A DNA stretch of 64,000 nucleotides from Flavobacteriaceae bacterium CRH (GTDB taxonomy: Bacteria; Bacteroidota; Bacteroidia; Flavobacteriales; Flavobacteriaceae), in the NCBI GenBank assembly GCA_001507425.1, contig LMAJ01000006.1, forward strand, positions 148,573 to 212,572, written 5' to 3'. Positions 27,762-37,280 of this stretch are shown piece after piece. Within the stretch, counting starts at the first letter, position 1, and the number at the start of each line of letters is the position of its first letter. The translations under genes were made by a program, and so were the position numbers. The notes under the pieces are model-generated. The model made no database searches. It saw only the letters and a list, made by a program, of their open reading frames with translations, and had not been told where the DNA came from.

Positions 27762-27860
27762 AGTTTTTTTTGAAGTTAAATAATTGAAAATCAAATTATT
27801 TGTGATGCTTTATGAATTCTCATATTTATAATGGCCTTTTAGAAAAAGAAAATATTGTCG

Positions 27861-27868
27861 TAAATTTG
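27861..27868 (+). promoter_or_regulatory. -7 promoter box of the two-component operon
   Basis: TAAATTTG fits TAnnTTTG and lies 29 nt before the response-regulator start; the -33 box is poor (TTTT at 27837-27840). Confidence 0.45.
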
Positions 27869-27897
27869 ATCCGGAATTAAAAAAGGAAGAGATACAA

Positions 27898-28587
27898 ATG
27901 AAGATGTTGATAGTTGAAGATAACAGCCGCGTTTCTGCACTGCTCAAAAGGGGATTAGAAAGCCAGGGATATCAGGTATATATTGCAGAAGAAGCAGAAG
28001 AAGGTTTAGTTCTTTTAGAGAAAATAGACTTTGATTTGATTATTACAGATATTATGCTGGGAGCAATGGATGGAATTACATTCTGCAAAAAAATCCGCCA
28101 TTCCGGAAAAAAAATCCCCATCATTATGCTTACAGCATTGGGAACAATTGATGAAAAAATTGAAGGTTTTGATGCCGGCGCCGATGATTATCTTGTAAAA
28201 CCTTTTGAAATAAGAGAACTTTACGCAAGGGTTAAGGCTTTGCTTCAACGCAAAAAAGATACAGTAAATACTTCTGAAGAAAGTTCTCAGATTATCTATA
28301 ATGATCTTGTTATGGATAAACGTACCAAAGTGATCTACAGAGAAGGTTTAACGATTAACCTTACGCCAAAAGAATTTAATCTGCTCCATTTTATGATGCA
28401 AAATCCGGAAAGACTTCTTACCCGGGATGAAATAGCCGATAATGTCTGGGGAAATAATTTTGATACCGGAACCAATTATATTGATGTGTATATTGCGTAT
28501 CTGAGAAAAAAAATTGATAAAGGTTTTGATCAAAAACTCATTCATACTAAAGTAGGGATGGGGTTTATTTTAAGCAATAAAATATGA
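27898..28587 (+). CDS. OmpR/PhoB-family response regulator
   Basis: 229 residues. Receiver domain (1-118) with acidic D8, phospho-acceptor D51, T79 and K101 all in place; winged-helix DNA-binding domain (about 128-228, LTPKEFNLLHFMMQNPERLLTRDEIADNVWG ... YIDVYIAYLRKKID). It overlaps the histidine-kinase gene (ATGA). Likely target is the 11-bp repeat array upstream, controlling the divergent porin operon and perhaps itself. Confidence 0.95.
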   Translation: MKMLIVEDNSRVSALLKRGLESQGYQVYIAEEAEEGLVLLEKIDFDLIITDIMLGAMDGITFCKKIRHSGKKIPIIMLTALGTIDEKIEGFDAGADDYLVKPFEIRELYARVKALLQRKKDTVNTSEESSQIIYNDLVMDKRTKVIYREGLTINLTPKEFNLLHFMMQNPERLLTRDEIADNVWGNNFDTGTNYIDVYIAYLRKKIDKGFDQKLIHTKVGMGFILSNKI

Positions 28588-29945
28588 AATTAGTAACCCG
28601 AACGGCTCTTGCTTATGCTATTTTAACGGCTTTTATCCTTTTTGTTTTCGCATACAGCGTATATTTTGTTTCGGAAAAAAACAGAAAAGATGAATTTTTT
28701 GACCGTCTTGATTATAAAATAACCTGGCGCGCCGAGTTTATATTTGATGCTCAAATCAATAAAAACCTAATCAAGTTTCTTCATACAAAAAACAAAAAAG
28801 TGCTTAATGAAGCAGATATAAGTGTATACGACAGTAACTTTAATCTTTATTTCTCAGATAATATGCCGCCGCTTGGCAGCAAAAAAATACTACAATCTAT
28901 CAAAAAAAAGCACTCACTAAACTGGGCAGATAATAAATACCAATATCGTGGTATTTTATATGTAGACAATAACAAAGAATATTATATAGTAGGAAGGGCA
29001 ATTGACGTTAGTGGTCTTAATCATATTAATGCTTTTAAGGAAAATGTAGTCTATGTATATTTTATTTCTATTGTTTTGATATTTATAATTGGTTTTGGAT
29101 TTTCATATTATACCTTAAAACCTCTAAAAGATATTATTTTTCAAATCAGAGACATATCCGAGCATAATCTCAATAAGCGAATCATTGTGCCAAAAGCTAA
29201 AGATGAACTTTACGAACTTACACAAACTTTCAATGCTACTTTTAACAGGTTAGAACAATCTTTTAATAATCATAGAAATTTTGTGACCACGATTTCACAT
29301 GAATTTAGAACGCCACTTTCTATTTTAATTGCCGAAATTGAACTTGGAAAAGAATTAAATCAGACCATTGATGATTATAAAGTATCGTTAGACAATGCTT
29401 TAGAAGAAGCCAATCATGTATCACAGCTTTCGACTGCACTTCTTGATTTTGCCCGCGCTAACTATGATATTTCACAAATAAAAATGGCACATATCCGGAT
29501 AGATGAAGTTCTTGTTGATGCCAAGTTAAATCTCTTGAACAAGAAAGATGTAAAATATAAAATTGGTATAAGTTACACGAACTTAGATGATACGGATGGC
29601 AATTTCTATAATTATTTTGGAAATCCTTATTTACTTCAAATTGCTTTTTCGAATATTATGGAAAATGCCTGTAAATATTCTCCGGATCACGCTTGTCATG
29701 TAGATATAAACGCTTTTGCGAATAAGATTATATTAACTTTTTCTGACAACGGAATTGGAATACCTGAAGGGGATCTGGAACAGATTTATAATTTGTTTTA
29801 CAGAGGGAAAAACAAAAGCTACGAAAATGGTTATGGTATAGGATTATCTGTTGTGAAACAAATTGTGAGTCTGCATAGCGGTTCAATTGATGTCAGCTCG
29901 ATTATTGGAAAAGGAACAATCTTTACCATTACGCTGAGAGTATAA
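28584..29945 (+). CDS. Membrane sensor histidine kinase
   Basis: 453 residues. TM1 about 5-28, a small periplasmic sensor loop (about 29-155), TM2 about 156-178, HAMP (about 180-232), HisKA with the phospho-His H239 in ISHEFRTPLS, and a HATPase domain with N-box NIMENACKYS and G-boxes DNGIGIPEGD and GYGIGLS. It is co-translated with the response regulator. It probably senses an envelope signal related to the porin's substrate. Confidence 0.95.
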   Translation: MKLVTRTALAYAILTAFILFVFAYSVYFVSEKNRKDEFFDRLDYKITWRAEFIFDAQINKNLIKFLHTKNKKVLNEADISVYDSNFNLYFSDNMPPLGSKKILQSIKKKHSLNWADNKYQYRGILYVDNNKEYYIVGRAIDVSGLNHINAFKENVVYVYFISIVLIFIIGFGFSYYTLKPLKDIIFQIRDISEHNLNKRIIVPKAKDELYELTQTFNATFNRLEQSFNNHRNFVTTISHEFRTPLSILIAEIELGKELNQTIDDYKVSLDNALEEANHVSQLSTALLDFARANYDISQIKMAHIRIDEVLVDAKLNLLNKKDVKYKIGISYTNLDDTDGNFYNYFGNPYLLQIAFSNIMENACKYSPDHACHVDINAFANKIILTFSDNGIGIPEGDLEQIYNLFYRGKNKSYENGYGIGLSVVKQIVSLHSGSIDVSSIIGKGTIFTITLRV

Positions 29946-30156
29946 ATTACTTATTTTTTTCTGATATATTATATTGGTCTCGATATACTATTGTTGGCTT
30001 TTCAGTTAAAATAAATATTATTTTTTTATAACTTTGTTACTGCTTTTTTGAAATATATTATTCTAAAATCTTACAAAAAAGCACATAACGGTTACAGATT
30101 ATTTGCAATCTGAAGTGGATAATTATAAAAACTGACAGCTACTAAAAGAAAATAAA

Positions 30157-30426
30157 ATGGAACATCAAGTTTATAAAAATTGCCAGAGTTGCGGAATGCC
30201 ACTGAAAAAATCGCCAAATGGCGGTGCAACAAATGCTGACGGCACAATCAGTAAAATATATTGTGCTTACTGTTTTGAAAACGGAGCCTTTAAAAATCCC
30301 GATTGGACGGTAATACAAATGCAGGAGTTTGTAAAAGGAAAAATGAAAGAAATGGGTTTTCCTGGATTTCTGGCAGGTTTTTTCACTAAAGGAATACCCA
30401 AACTTAAACGATGGAGTAACAAATAA
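30157..30426 (+). CDS. Small zinc-ribbon protein
   Basis: 89 residues. Starts with N-C-Q-S-C-G-M-P-L and continues to Y-C-A-Y-C-F-E-N-G, two CxxC knuckles about 25 residues apart, matching the putative zinc-ribbon family PF12674. The rest is basic and helical (FVKGKMKEMGFPGFLAGFFTKG). Stand-alone; role unknown, perhaps nucleic-acid or protein binding. Confidence 0.8.
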   Translation: MEHQVYKNCQSCGMPLKKSPNGGATNADGTISKIYCAYCFENGAFKNPDWTVIQMQEFVKGKMKEMGFPGFLAGFFTKGIPKLKRWSNK

Positions 30427-30490
30427 TCGGATTTTAATTTCTAAATCGAACGAACTGTATATTATAAATAGAACCTTTACCTGATTATTT

Positions 30491-31402
30491 TTAATTCTGA
30501 AAAGTTAATACTTTTTGTAAACGTTTCTTTTTCATCATTTTTAGTCCTTCAAGCTTCCAAAAACTATTTTTATTGATACCCTTTTTATTAAAATAAAAAA
30601 CATCGGGTATAGGTAGCGTTAGTGTCTTGTCTTCACACTCACGTTTGTAATCTATCATGTCATAAAACAGGCACTCCTTTTTGCTGGAACCTATTATAAG
30701 TCCGTTGTCCCACCTGATATTATCGTTCATTCTTTTATAAAAATAAGACTCAAAAAGAGGCTTAATTCTGCCTTCAGCCTGCGCTTTACGAACTACATAA
30801 GTCATACTTTGTTTACTTTCAGGAAAATCAAAAATTGTTAGGCCAGGTATTTGTAAATCGTCAAATAAAAATGCACATTCATCAAAACCTAAATATTCAG
30901 GAGCAGAAAAAATTTCCTGATAATCAATACTTTCCATAAATAAAGTTCGCATCAAATCATTATTTCGATACAGGCAAAATGTTCCTGTTATAAAGTTTTT
31001 GTGGCCAGTGATAATATCATATTTTTCTAAAATATAAGGAGTAATAAAACCTCTGATATTGCCATAAACCATATCAATATCGCCATGTCCCCAAAAATCA
31101 TATTTTTCGAAAATTTCCTGAAATAACAACCCATAAGCAGGTTTAAAATCACAGAATTTATAAGGCGTATCAAAATTCAAATCAAAACCCATTTTTTTGC
31201 AAGCCTCAGCTTTCAATTCATCTAATGGTTTTTGTAATATAATAACATTAGAGGGTTTATTCGGAATTTCCTGTTCATTATCGGTTACAATTATAAAATC
31301 AATCGTTGGATTGTGAATGCACGATTTTATAAAATAGGGAAAATACCAAGGATAATCTCCATACCAACAGGTTAATAAAGCTATAGAATATTGTGAATTC
31401 AT
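30491..31402 (-). CDS. DUF6625 glycosyltransferase-like protein, copy 1
   Basis: 303 residues. N-terminal S-I-A-L-L-T-C-W-Y-G-D-Y-P-W-Y-F, then FIIVTDNEQEIPNKP, W-G-H-G-D-I-D-M-V-Y-G-N (a D-x-D motif as in nucleotide-sugar transferases) and TGTFCLYRNN. These fit the DUF6625 family, thought to be GT-A-like. Cytoplasmic. A close paralogue lies 755 nt upstream, so the pair arose by tandem duplication. Probably decorates a surface glycan; no other glycan gene is adjacent. Confidence 0.78.
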   Translation of the reverse strand: MNSQYSIALLTCWYGDYPWYFPYFIKSCIHNPTIDFIIVTDNEQEIPNKPSNVIILQKPLDELKAEACKKMGFDLNFDTPYKFCDFKPAYGLLFQEIFEKYDFWGHGDIDMVYGNIRGFITPYILEKYDIITGHKNFITGTFCLYRNNDLMRTLFMESIDYQEIFSAPEYLGFDECAFLFDDLQIPGLTIFDFPESKQSMTYVVRKAQAEGRIKPLFESYFYKRMNDNIRWDNGLIIGSSKKECLFYDMIDYKRECEDKTLTLPIPDVFYFNKKGINKNSFWKLEGLKMMKKKRLQKVLTFQN

Positions 31403-31538
31403 TTTATTTTAGAAATGTTTTTTCAATTTTATTAATCTCTCTTTTTCATTAATTCAAAAGAGGTATTGCTAAAGGAATCTAAACTTAAGTTTTGCTTTTT
31501 TAAATAATCAAAAAAGTCATATTACGAACAGTCAAAAA

Positions 31539-32015
31539 TTATTCCTTTTTATTCTCAAGCTCTACGCTGAATTTACCCCAAAAGGGATTATCGGCCATTT
31601 GAGAATGTCCAATTACTAAAATATAATTTCCTTTTTGCTCAAGGTGAATATTCAAATCCATTCCAAAGGGACCGTCTGAGGTTTTATCAGGAAAAATAAT
31701 TTGGTTAAAACGGATGTTTCCTTTGCCTGTTGTAGGGACAATTTTCGCTTTCAGTTCGCCTAAATCTTCATTTTTAAATTTGACGTATATTCTGGGATGA
31801 ATAGAATCTAAAGAACCTTCAGCAGCAAATAATCCTTTTTCATTTATAAAATTCATAAAGATAGTGTCGCCTAGTTGTTTATTTTCTTCTTTTTGTGTGT
31901 CTTCTGCTTTGTTTGTAACAATTGGTTTTGTTGCATCAACAGAAGTATTTTTATTTTCTTTTTGCTGACATGAAAAAAAGAAAACTGATAGTAAAAGCAT
32001 TGTGAAAAATTTCAT
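31539..32015 (-). CDS. Small hypothetical lipoprotein
   Basis: Start chosen at 32015, where MKFFTMLLLSVFFFS-C16 gives a lipoprotein signal; an upstream ATG at 32042 would add nine polar residues in front. 158 residues. After a Lys/Thr-rich linker the domain shows a beta pattern (DTIFMNFINEKGLFAAEGSL; GDTIF...; FGMDLNIHLEQKGNYILVIGHSQMADNPFWGKFSVELE) typical of a small beta-sandwich. It separates the two DUF6625 paralogues on the same strand. Confidence 0.65.
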   Translation of the reverse strand: MKFFTMLLLSVFFFSCQQKENKNTSVDATKPIVTNKAEDTQKEENKQLGDTIFMNFINEKGLFAAEGSLDSIHPRIYVKFKNEDLGELKAKIVPTTGKGNIRFNQIIFPDKTSDGPFGMDLNIHLEQKGNYILVIGHSQMADNPFWGKFSVELENKKE

Positions 32016-32156
32016 AGCAAAGTATTTTAATTGATTATCCAAATTTAGTTATTTTGTAGGAATATTTTGTTATATAATAAGTTTCCCATTTTGCAGAATT
32101 TAGATATGAATTAATCCTTTTCTTGTTTTTTAATCTTTTACACCTACTAGTAGTTT

Positions 32157-33056
32157 CTAAAAATTGAATACTTTTTTTAAGGATTTCCTCTTTCGTATCA
32201 TTTTTAGTCCTGCTAACTTCCAAAAACTATTTTTATTAATACCTTCTTTATTAAAATAAAAAATATCGGGAACAGGAAAAGTTACTGTCTTATCCTTACA
32301 TTCGATTTTATAATCGATCATATCATAAAAAAGGCACTCCTTTTTGCTGGAAGCTATTATAAGTCCATTATCCCATCTAATGTTATTATTCATTCTTTTG
32401 TAAAAATAAGACTGAAAAAGAGGTTTGATTCTTCCTTCTGCCTGAGCTTTACGAACTACATGTGTCATACTTCTATGATTGGGAAAATCAAAAATGGTTG
32501 CGCCGGGTTTTTGCAATTCATCATATAAAAAATTACATTCATCAAAACATAAAGATTCCGGTGCCGATAATATTTTTTGATAATCAGGGCTTTCCGTAAA
32601 TAAAGTTCTCATTAGAGCATTATTTCGGTACAAGGAAAATGTACCCGTTATAAAGTTTGCATGAGAACATATAAGGTCATATTTGTTTAAAAGATCAGCA
32701 GTAATAAAAGCCCTTATGTTGCCATAAACCATATCAATATCGCCATGTCCCCAAAAATCATATTTTTCAAGGACTTCCTCAAAAAGCAACCCCGAGACAG
32801 GTTTAAAATCACAGAATTTATAAGCCTGATCAAAATTTAAATCAAAACCCAATTTTTTGCTTGCTTCAGCTTTTAATTCTTCTAAGGTTTTCTGTATTAT
32901 AATAACATTTTGCGGCTTATTGGGAATTTCTTGTGTATTACCGGTTATAATTATAAAATCAACTGTAGGATTATAGATGCAAGATTTAATGAAATATTGA
33001 AAATACCATGGATAATCGCCATACCAAATGGTGATTAAAGCTAAAGAATGCTGCAT
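32157..33056 (-). CDS. DUF6625 glycosyltransferase-like protein, copy 2
   Basis: 299 residues, highly similar to the copy at 30491 along its whole length, sharing WYGDYPWYFQYFIKSC, FWGHGDIDMVYGNIR, FITGTF-LYRNN and RMN-NIRWDNGLIIxSSKKEC. Differences are concentrated in the middle (EILEKYDIITGHK versus DLLNKYDLICSHA), suggesting two related acceptors or donors. Same strand as copy 1. Confidence 0.78.
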   Translation of the reverse strand: MQHSLALITIWYGDYPWYFQYFIKSCIYNPTVDFIIITGNTQEIPNKPQNVIIIQKTLEELKAEASKKLGFDLNFDQAYKFCDFKPVSGLLFEEVLEKYDFWGHGDIDMVYGNIRAFITADLLNKYDLICSHANFITGTFSLYRNNALMRTLFTESPDYQKILSAPESLCFDECNFLYDELQKPGATIFDFPNHRSMTHVVRKAQAEGRIKPLFQSYFYKRMNNNIRWDNGLIIASSKKECLFYDMIDYKIECKDKTVTFPVPDIFYFNKEGINKNSFWKLAGLKMIRKRKSLKKVFNF

Positions 33057-33277
33057 AAACTGATTTTAATGAGGGCAAATTTAGAAAATATGATCACTTT
33101 AGTAAACTTTTTTCACTTTAAATAAAAAGATTTTTTTAGAGTTATCTCCTTAAAATTTTATTCAGAATTAGATATAAAAGGATTGGTAATACCTTAGCAA
33201 ACCAGAGATACTTTCTATGTACAGGTTATAGATTCACTCAAAAATCATGCGTATATTTGGAATTGTAATTTATAATA

Positions 33278-34309
33278 ATGCTATCTATGAAGAAAATAGG
33301 ATTTTTATCTTTTGGGCATTGGGCCGATCATCCTTCCTATAAAGCTCGTACGGCAAGCGATACACTGCTTCAGTCAATCGATTTGGCTGTTGCTGCAGAG
33401 GAAATTGGTTTGGATGGCGCTTATTTCCGGGTACATCATTTTGCCAGACAACTGGCATCGCCTTTTCCTTTACTTTCGGCCATTGGTGCTAAAACGAGCC
33501 AAATAGAAATTGGAACGGGAGTGATCGATATGCGGTATGAAAACCCGTTATATATGGTAGAAGATGCCGGTGCCGCTGACTTAATTTCAGGAGGACGTTT
33601 ACAATTAGGAATTAGTAGGGGATCACCGGAACAGGTTATTGACGGCTGGCGCTCTTTTGGTTATGAACCGATGGAAGGTGAAACAGATGCCGATATGGGA
33701 CGCAAAAAAGCTTTGGAGTTTTTAGAAAGGCTTAAAGGCGAAGGATTTGCTGAGCCAAACCCGTATCCCATGTTCCCAAATCCACCGGGGTTATTGCGCC
33801 TTGAGCCATATTCAGAGGGATTGCGAGAACGTATTTGGTGGGGAGCTGCCTCTAATGCTACTGCTATCTGGGCAGCCGAAAACGGTATGCACCTGCAAAG
33901 TTCTACCCTTAAGTATGATGAAAATGGAAAACCTTTCCATATTCAACAGGCAGAACAAATCAGGTTGTATAAAGAAGCCTGGAAAAAAGCGGGACATCAC
34001 CACGAACCACGGGTTTCAGTAAGCCGTTCAATTTTTGCACTGGTTAATGATCAGGATAGATATTACTTTGGAGATCAGGGTAAAGGATCTGATAGTTTTG
34101 GTAATATAGAAAGTGATAAACGGGCAATCTTCGGGAAAAGTTATGCAGCTGAGCCGGAAAAACTCATCAAAGAACTAAAGGAAGATGAAGCTATTCAGGA
34201 AGCAGATACGTTGCTGCTGACGATACCCAACACATTGGGCGTTGACTACAACGTACATGTACTGTCATCTATACTAAAATATATTGCGCCAGAAATGGGT
34301 TGGCGTTAA
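33278..34309 (+). CDS. Luciferase-like flavin monooxygenase (LLM class)
   Basis: 343 residues, (beta/alpha)8 fold: GFLSFGHWADHPSYKARTASDTLLQSIDLAVAAEEIGLDGAYFRVHHFARQ, then IEIGTGVIDMRYENPLYMVEDAGAADLISGGRLQLGISRGSPEQ, the standard LLM pattern. It uses reduced FMN from a partner reductase to oxidise an unknown substrate. ATG at 33287 is an equally good start. A TATATTTG box (33252-33259) may be its promoter. Codon use looks less AT-rich than the neighbours. Confidence 0.9.
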   Translation: MLSMKKIGFLSFGHWADHPSYKARTASDTLLQSIDLAVAAEEIGLDGAYFRVHHFARQLASPFPLLSAIGAKTSQIEIGTGVIDMRYENPLYMVEDAGAADLISGGRLQLGISRGSPEQVIDGWRSFGYEPMEGETDADMGRKKALEFLERLKGEGFAEPNPYPMFPNPPGLLRLEPYSEGLRERIWWGAASNATAIWAAENGMHLQSSTLKYDENGKPFHIQQAEQIRLYKEAWKKAGHHHEPRVSVSRSIFALVNDQDRYYFGDQGKGSDSFGNIESDKRAIFGKSYAAEPEKLIKELKEDEAIQEADTLLLTIPNTLGVDYNVHVLSSILKYIAPEMGWR

Positions 34310-34331
34310 TTTTTTTTAAAACCAAATGCAT

Positions 34332-34365
34332 AAAAGCCCCCAATATTAAAAAAGGGGGCTTTTTA
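34332..34365. terminator. Rho-independent terminator, bidirectional
   Basis: AAAAGCCCCC pairs with GGGGGCTTTT, loop 12 nt, then T-rich; ends the monooxygenase gene and may also serve the convergent acidic-protein gene. Confidence 0.9.
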
Positions 34366-34404
34366 TTTACTTTGTGTTCAATCGGCTTTAACTGTAGAGA
34401 CAGT

Positions 34405-34692
34405 TTAGATCTTCATTAGAAAAGTTTCGGATTCTTCTTCTTCTTTTTTATCTTCTTCGGGGTCACTATCTGATTCCTCTTCCCAGTCATTTTCGTCATA
34501 TTCCGAATCCATATCTTCTTCAAGATCTTCTTCTAAATCACCAAGTTCCAGATTATAATGGTTACTGGCTGACAATTTTGCCTCGAAAGCGCCGTCCAGA
34601 TAATCATCATAATTTAATAACAGCTCCTCTTCATAATATGTCATATCGCCTGCAGATTCTTCAGACGAGTAATGGTAGTTTTCGGATTTCAT
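34405..34692 (-). CDS. Small, very acidic hypothetical protein
   Basis: 95 residues; the C-terminal half is almost only Asp/Glu (LGDLEEDLEEDM ... EEESDSDPEEDKKEEEE). No signal peptide or Cys. It is likely disordered. Possible roles are a nucleic-acid mimic, a chaperone or a divalent-cation buffer; none is supported by context. Confidence 0.6.
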   Translation of the reverse strand: MKSENYHYSSEESAGDMTYYEEELLLNYDDYLDGAFEAKLSASNHYNLELGDLEEDLEEDMDSEYDENDWEEESDSDPEEDKKEEEESETFLMKI

Positions 34693-34883
34693 ATAAATCA
34701 GTTTAAAATTAATAGTTTACCAATAGTCTGATTTTTCAATTAGACTTAATTAAAAGTACATTTTTCTATCATTAGTGATTTTATACAATTTTCCTGAAGG
34801 ATTGTCAAATTTTCATCTTAAGATTGATTATTAGGCCCGGATATTCTTTAGCGCAGCCAAATTGTTTTTAATGTATATAAATA

Positions 34884-35678
34884 CTATTGAGCATCCCAAG
34901 CGGCACTAGGATAATAAATAGAACTTGTTACCGGAGCTTTCCAGTACTCCTGACTGCCACCACGGAAGGTGTGGAGACTTACAGCATTAACGTTTCGTTT
35001 AGAATCATTAGTCACCCAACGAATTGTTTGATTCAATATCTCCGTACCATTTACATAATATTTGACGTATCCGTTAGTATTTGACCCGGTATTTAACTTA
35101 ACAGATATCTGGCAGTTATAGGTTACTCCTTCTTGTATGTAGTACTTTTTTCCAAAATCATTACCATATTGTCCGGGCTGATCTTTATAATAAACATAAG
35201 GTTGGAGGTAAGCGCCGCTTCCTTTGGCAGTATTAGATCCGTTAGGGCAGTACCACATAAATCTCGCACTACCGCCATTACCATCCCATCCTGGGTCTCC
35301 GCCGGTGTTTTGATCGCCAATTAATATGCCGTATCCGCATTTACCGCCTCTGCTCCAATAAAATCCGGAATTAAATTTCATCGTGAACCAAACGGTGTAA
35401 AGTCCCTCGGACCAAACTCCATAAGAGGTACACAAACCACCGGGACACGTTAGTGTATTGGTTTGCAATGTAATGGTTCTGGCTCCCGCACCTCCGCCTG
35501 CTAATGCGGCATTCGCTAAGGCATTTTTGTTAGTGGTTTGCGACACGTCGTTGTTAACGATTTCCAGCTCATCTTTGTTAGCACTTTGTGGCGCATTTAA
35601 ATCTTGTTCCTTTTCGCAGGAATTAAAGACTAAAGCTGTAATAAATAGTAAACTGGTTAATTTTAATACTTTTTTCAT
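34884..35678 (-). CDS. Lipoprotein with polysaccharide-lyase-14/20-like jelly roll
   Basis: 264 residues; lipobox FNS-C21, then a Asn/Ala-rich linker to about 65. The domain (LYTVWFTMKFNSGFYWSRGGKCGYGILIGDQNTGGDPGWDGNGGSARFMWY; VTYNCQISVKLNTG ... YYVNGTEIL) resembles PL14/PL20-like alginate or glucuronan lyases, in which the GGK strand and the VNG strand line the cleft. Family assignment is by eye. It would act on an acidic polysaccharide at the cell surface. Confidence 0.6.
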   Translation of the reverse strand: MKKVLKLTSLLFITALVFNSCEKEQDLNAPQSANKDELEIVNNDVSQTTNKNALANAALAGGGAGARTITLQTNTLTCPGGLCTSYGVWSEGLYTVWFTMKFNSGFYWSRGGKCGYGILIGDQNTGGDPGWDGNGGSARFMWYCPNGSNTAKGSGAYLQPYVYYKDQPGQYGNDFGKKYYIQEGVTYNCQISVKLNTGSNTNGYVKYYVNGTEILNQTIRWVTNDSKRNVNAVSLHTFRGGSQEYWKAPVTSSIYYPSAAWDAQ

Positions 35679-36140
35679 TTTTAAAACTTTAAGGTTAATA
35701 ATAATTAATGGTTAGTAAAGAGTGATTACATTATTGATTGCTGAAAGAGAAGTTTTTTTCAATTCTAAAAATTGACAGCAATACAATTAGTAATTCACAT
35801 TGCAAAGTTGATTAATCACAATTTGTATTGGGAGAAAAAAAGTACGATTTTAGGTACACAAAAATCCGACTGATGTATTTTGTGTATATTTTTAATTCTT
35901 TAATCGTGAAATCATTAAAATAAATATTAAAAAATTATGTAACATTCAAATAATTATGAATACAGAATCCTTGCGGGTTTAATTTTCTATACAATTAAGT
36001 TTATTTAATAGAAAACAAGTTTAGTTGCTGATTTGCTGGGAATTGTATAACTTCTTGCTGAAATTAAATACTTTTTTTGCCTAAAGCAGTTTGTACCTTA
36101 GTCTTAAATTAAAATATTTTATAATCAAAAAAAGTAAGTT
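35679..36140. other. 462-bp non-coding stretch
   Basis: Strongly AT-rich, between divergent genes; no gene, terminator or clear promoter pair can be supported. It probably holds both promoters. Confidence 0.4.
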
Positions 36141-36308
36141 ATGGCAGAAATAAAAATTGTAAAAAAGAAGCCGATATGGCCATGGATTGTAGCAGTACTG
36201 TTAATCGCAGCGATTATATACTTCGTATTTGTAAAAAATAATGAGGTTACAAGCATAAACGGTACAGAAATCGAAAACACTACAAGTACAGATACTATAA
36301 CTCGTTAA
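36141..36308 (+). CDS. 55-residue single-span membrane protein
   Basis: ATG at 36141 and TAA at 36306-36308. The product has a basic start (EIKIVKKKPIWPW), one transmembrane helix (about 14-31, IVAVLLIAAIIYFVFV) and a polar Thr/Asn-rich tail (EIENTTSTDTITR). Positive-inside orientation puts the tail in the periplasm. It lies 176 nt upstream of the PRC-barrel gene on the same strand. Small proteins of this type accompany general-stress genes in Flavobacterium, which fits, but function is unknown. Confidence 0.65.
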   Translation: MAEIKIVKKKPIWPWIVAVLLIAAIIYFVFVKNNEVTSINGTEIENTTSTDTITR

Positions 36309-36484
36309 CGAGGAAATAGACAGGAATGAACACAATATTTTCATTCTCAGGAACGAAAGTATCTTTTTACATTATCGACAAAATTGACGATGTTGATTGC
36401 ATGCAGATTGAGTAAAGTATCAATCAATGCTTTCTGCAATTAAACTTAGCAGAAAAAATGAATTTATAATATTAAAAAAGAATT

Positions 36485-36997
36485 ATGGAAAATAAAGATA
36501 GAAATTTATACAGACTGGACGAACTTTCTGATTATAAAGTCGCTTCAAATTATTCTGACGTAACAGGATGGAAGGTAGTAGACTCTGACAACCGCACCAT
36601 AGGTAAAATAGATAATCTTTGGGTTAATAAAGATATGCAGCGTGTTGTTTATCTGGATGTAAATGTAGACAAGGCATTAATAGATGACAGCCATAATGAG
36701 GTACATGATGCTATAGCGCAAGACAATGGCAAGGAATTTATATATAAAGACGGAGACAGCCATATTATTATTCCGATTGGATCTGTATCGATAAATAAAG
36801 ACACGAAAATCGTACTTGCCAACGGCATAGGATATGATACCTTTAGAAACACGAGCAGATATAACAGGCAGAATAATTTTGACAGGGATTATGAAAGAAG
36901 GGTAATGAAATCGTATTATTCTGAAAATGATCCTGACTCTGGCTATGATAGCGATGATGATGCTTTTTACAGACGCAGAGAATTTGACAACCACTAA
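36485..36997 (+). CDS. PRC-barrel domain protein
   Basis: 170 residues. One PRC barrel (about 20-110): YSDVTGWKVVDSDNRTIGKIDNLWVNKDMQRVVYLDVNVD ... IIIPIGSVSINKDTKIVLANG. The C-terminal 60 residues are rich in Arg, Tyr, Asp and look disordered. PRC barrels occur in RNA-processing and photosynthetic-complex proteins and in stress-related proteins; this stand-alone form with an R/D/Y tail probably belongs to the last. It has its own terminator. Confidence 0.8.
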   Translation: MENKDRNLYRLDELSDYKVASNYSDVTGWKVVDSDNRTIGKIDNLWVNKDMQRVVYLDVNVDKALIDDSHNEVHDAIAQDNGKEFIYKDGDSHIIIPIGSVSINKDTKIVLANGIGYDTFRNTSRYNRQNNFDRDYERRVMKSYYSENDPDSGYDSDDDAFYRRREFDNH

Positions 36998-37037
36998 TGT
37001 TAGCGGTTGGCACATATTAAATCAGGAATAAAAAACA

Positions 37038-37079
37038 AAAAAAGATCAAACATTATATTTAATGTTTGATCTTTTTTTT
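37038..37079. terminator. Rho-independent terminator
   Basis: AAAAGATCAAACATTA pairs perfectly with TAATGTTTGATCTTTT around TATT, then a T-run. Confidence 0.92.
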
Positions 37080-37280
37080 CGTAATCAGCAATATTTAAAC
37101 TATTGATATATGGGCGGGATCATCATCTTAAATAGGAATTATATTTATTTATTAATACTAAGGTTTAAAATTATAAATTTGCCCTTCAGGACTATTCTTA
37201 AAAAATTAAAATTTAGAATTTGATTTTTTTATTTTAAGATTTTCAACTCTTTTGTAGTCTGAAAATTTCAATTTTACAAT

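Noticed and set aside
32035..32223. 62-codon minus-strand frame overlapping DUF6625 copy 2
   Set aside because: It overlaps the conserved end of the DUF6625 gene in another frame and has no motif.
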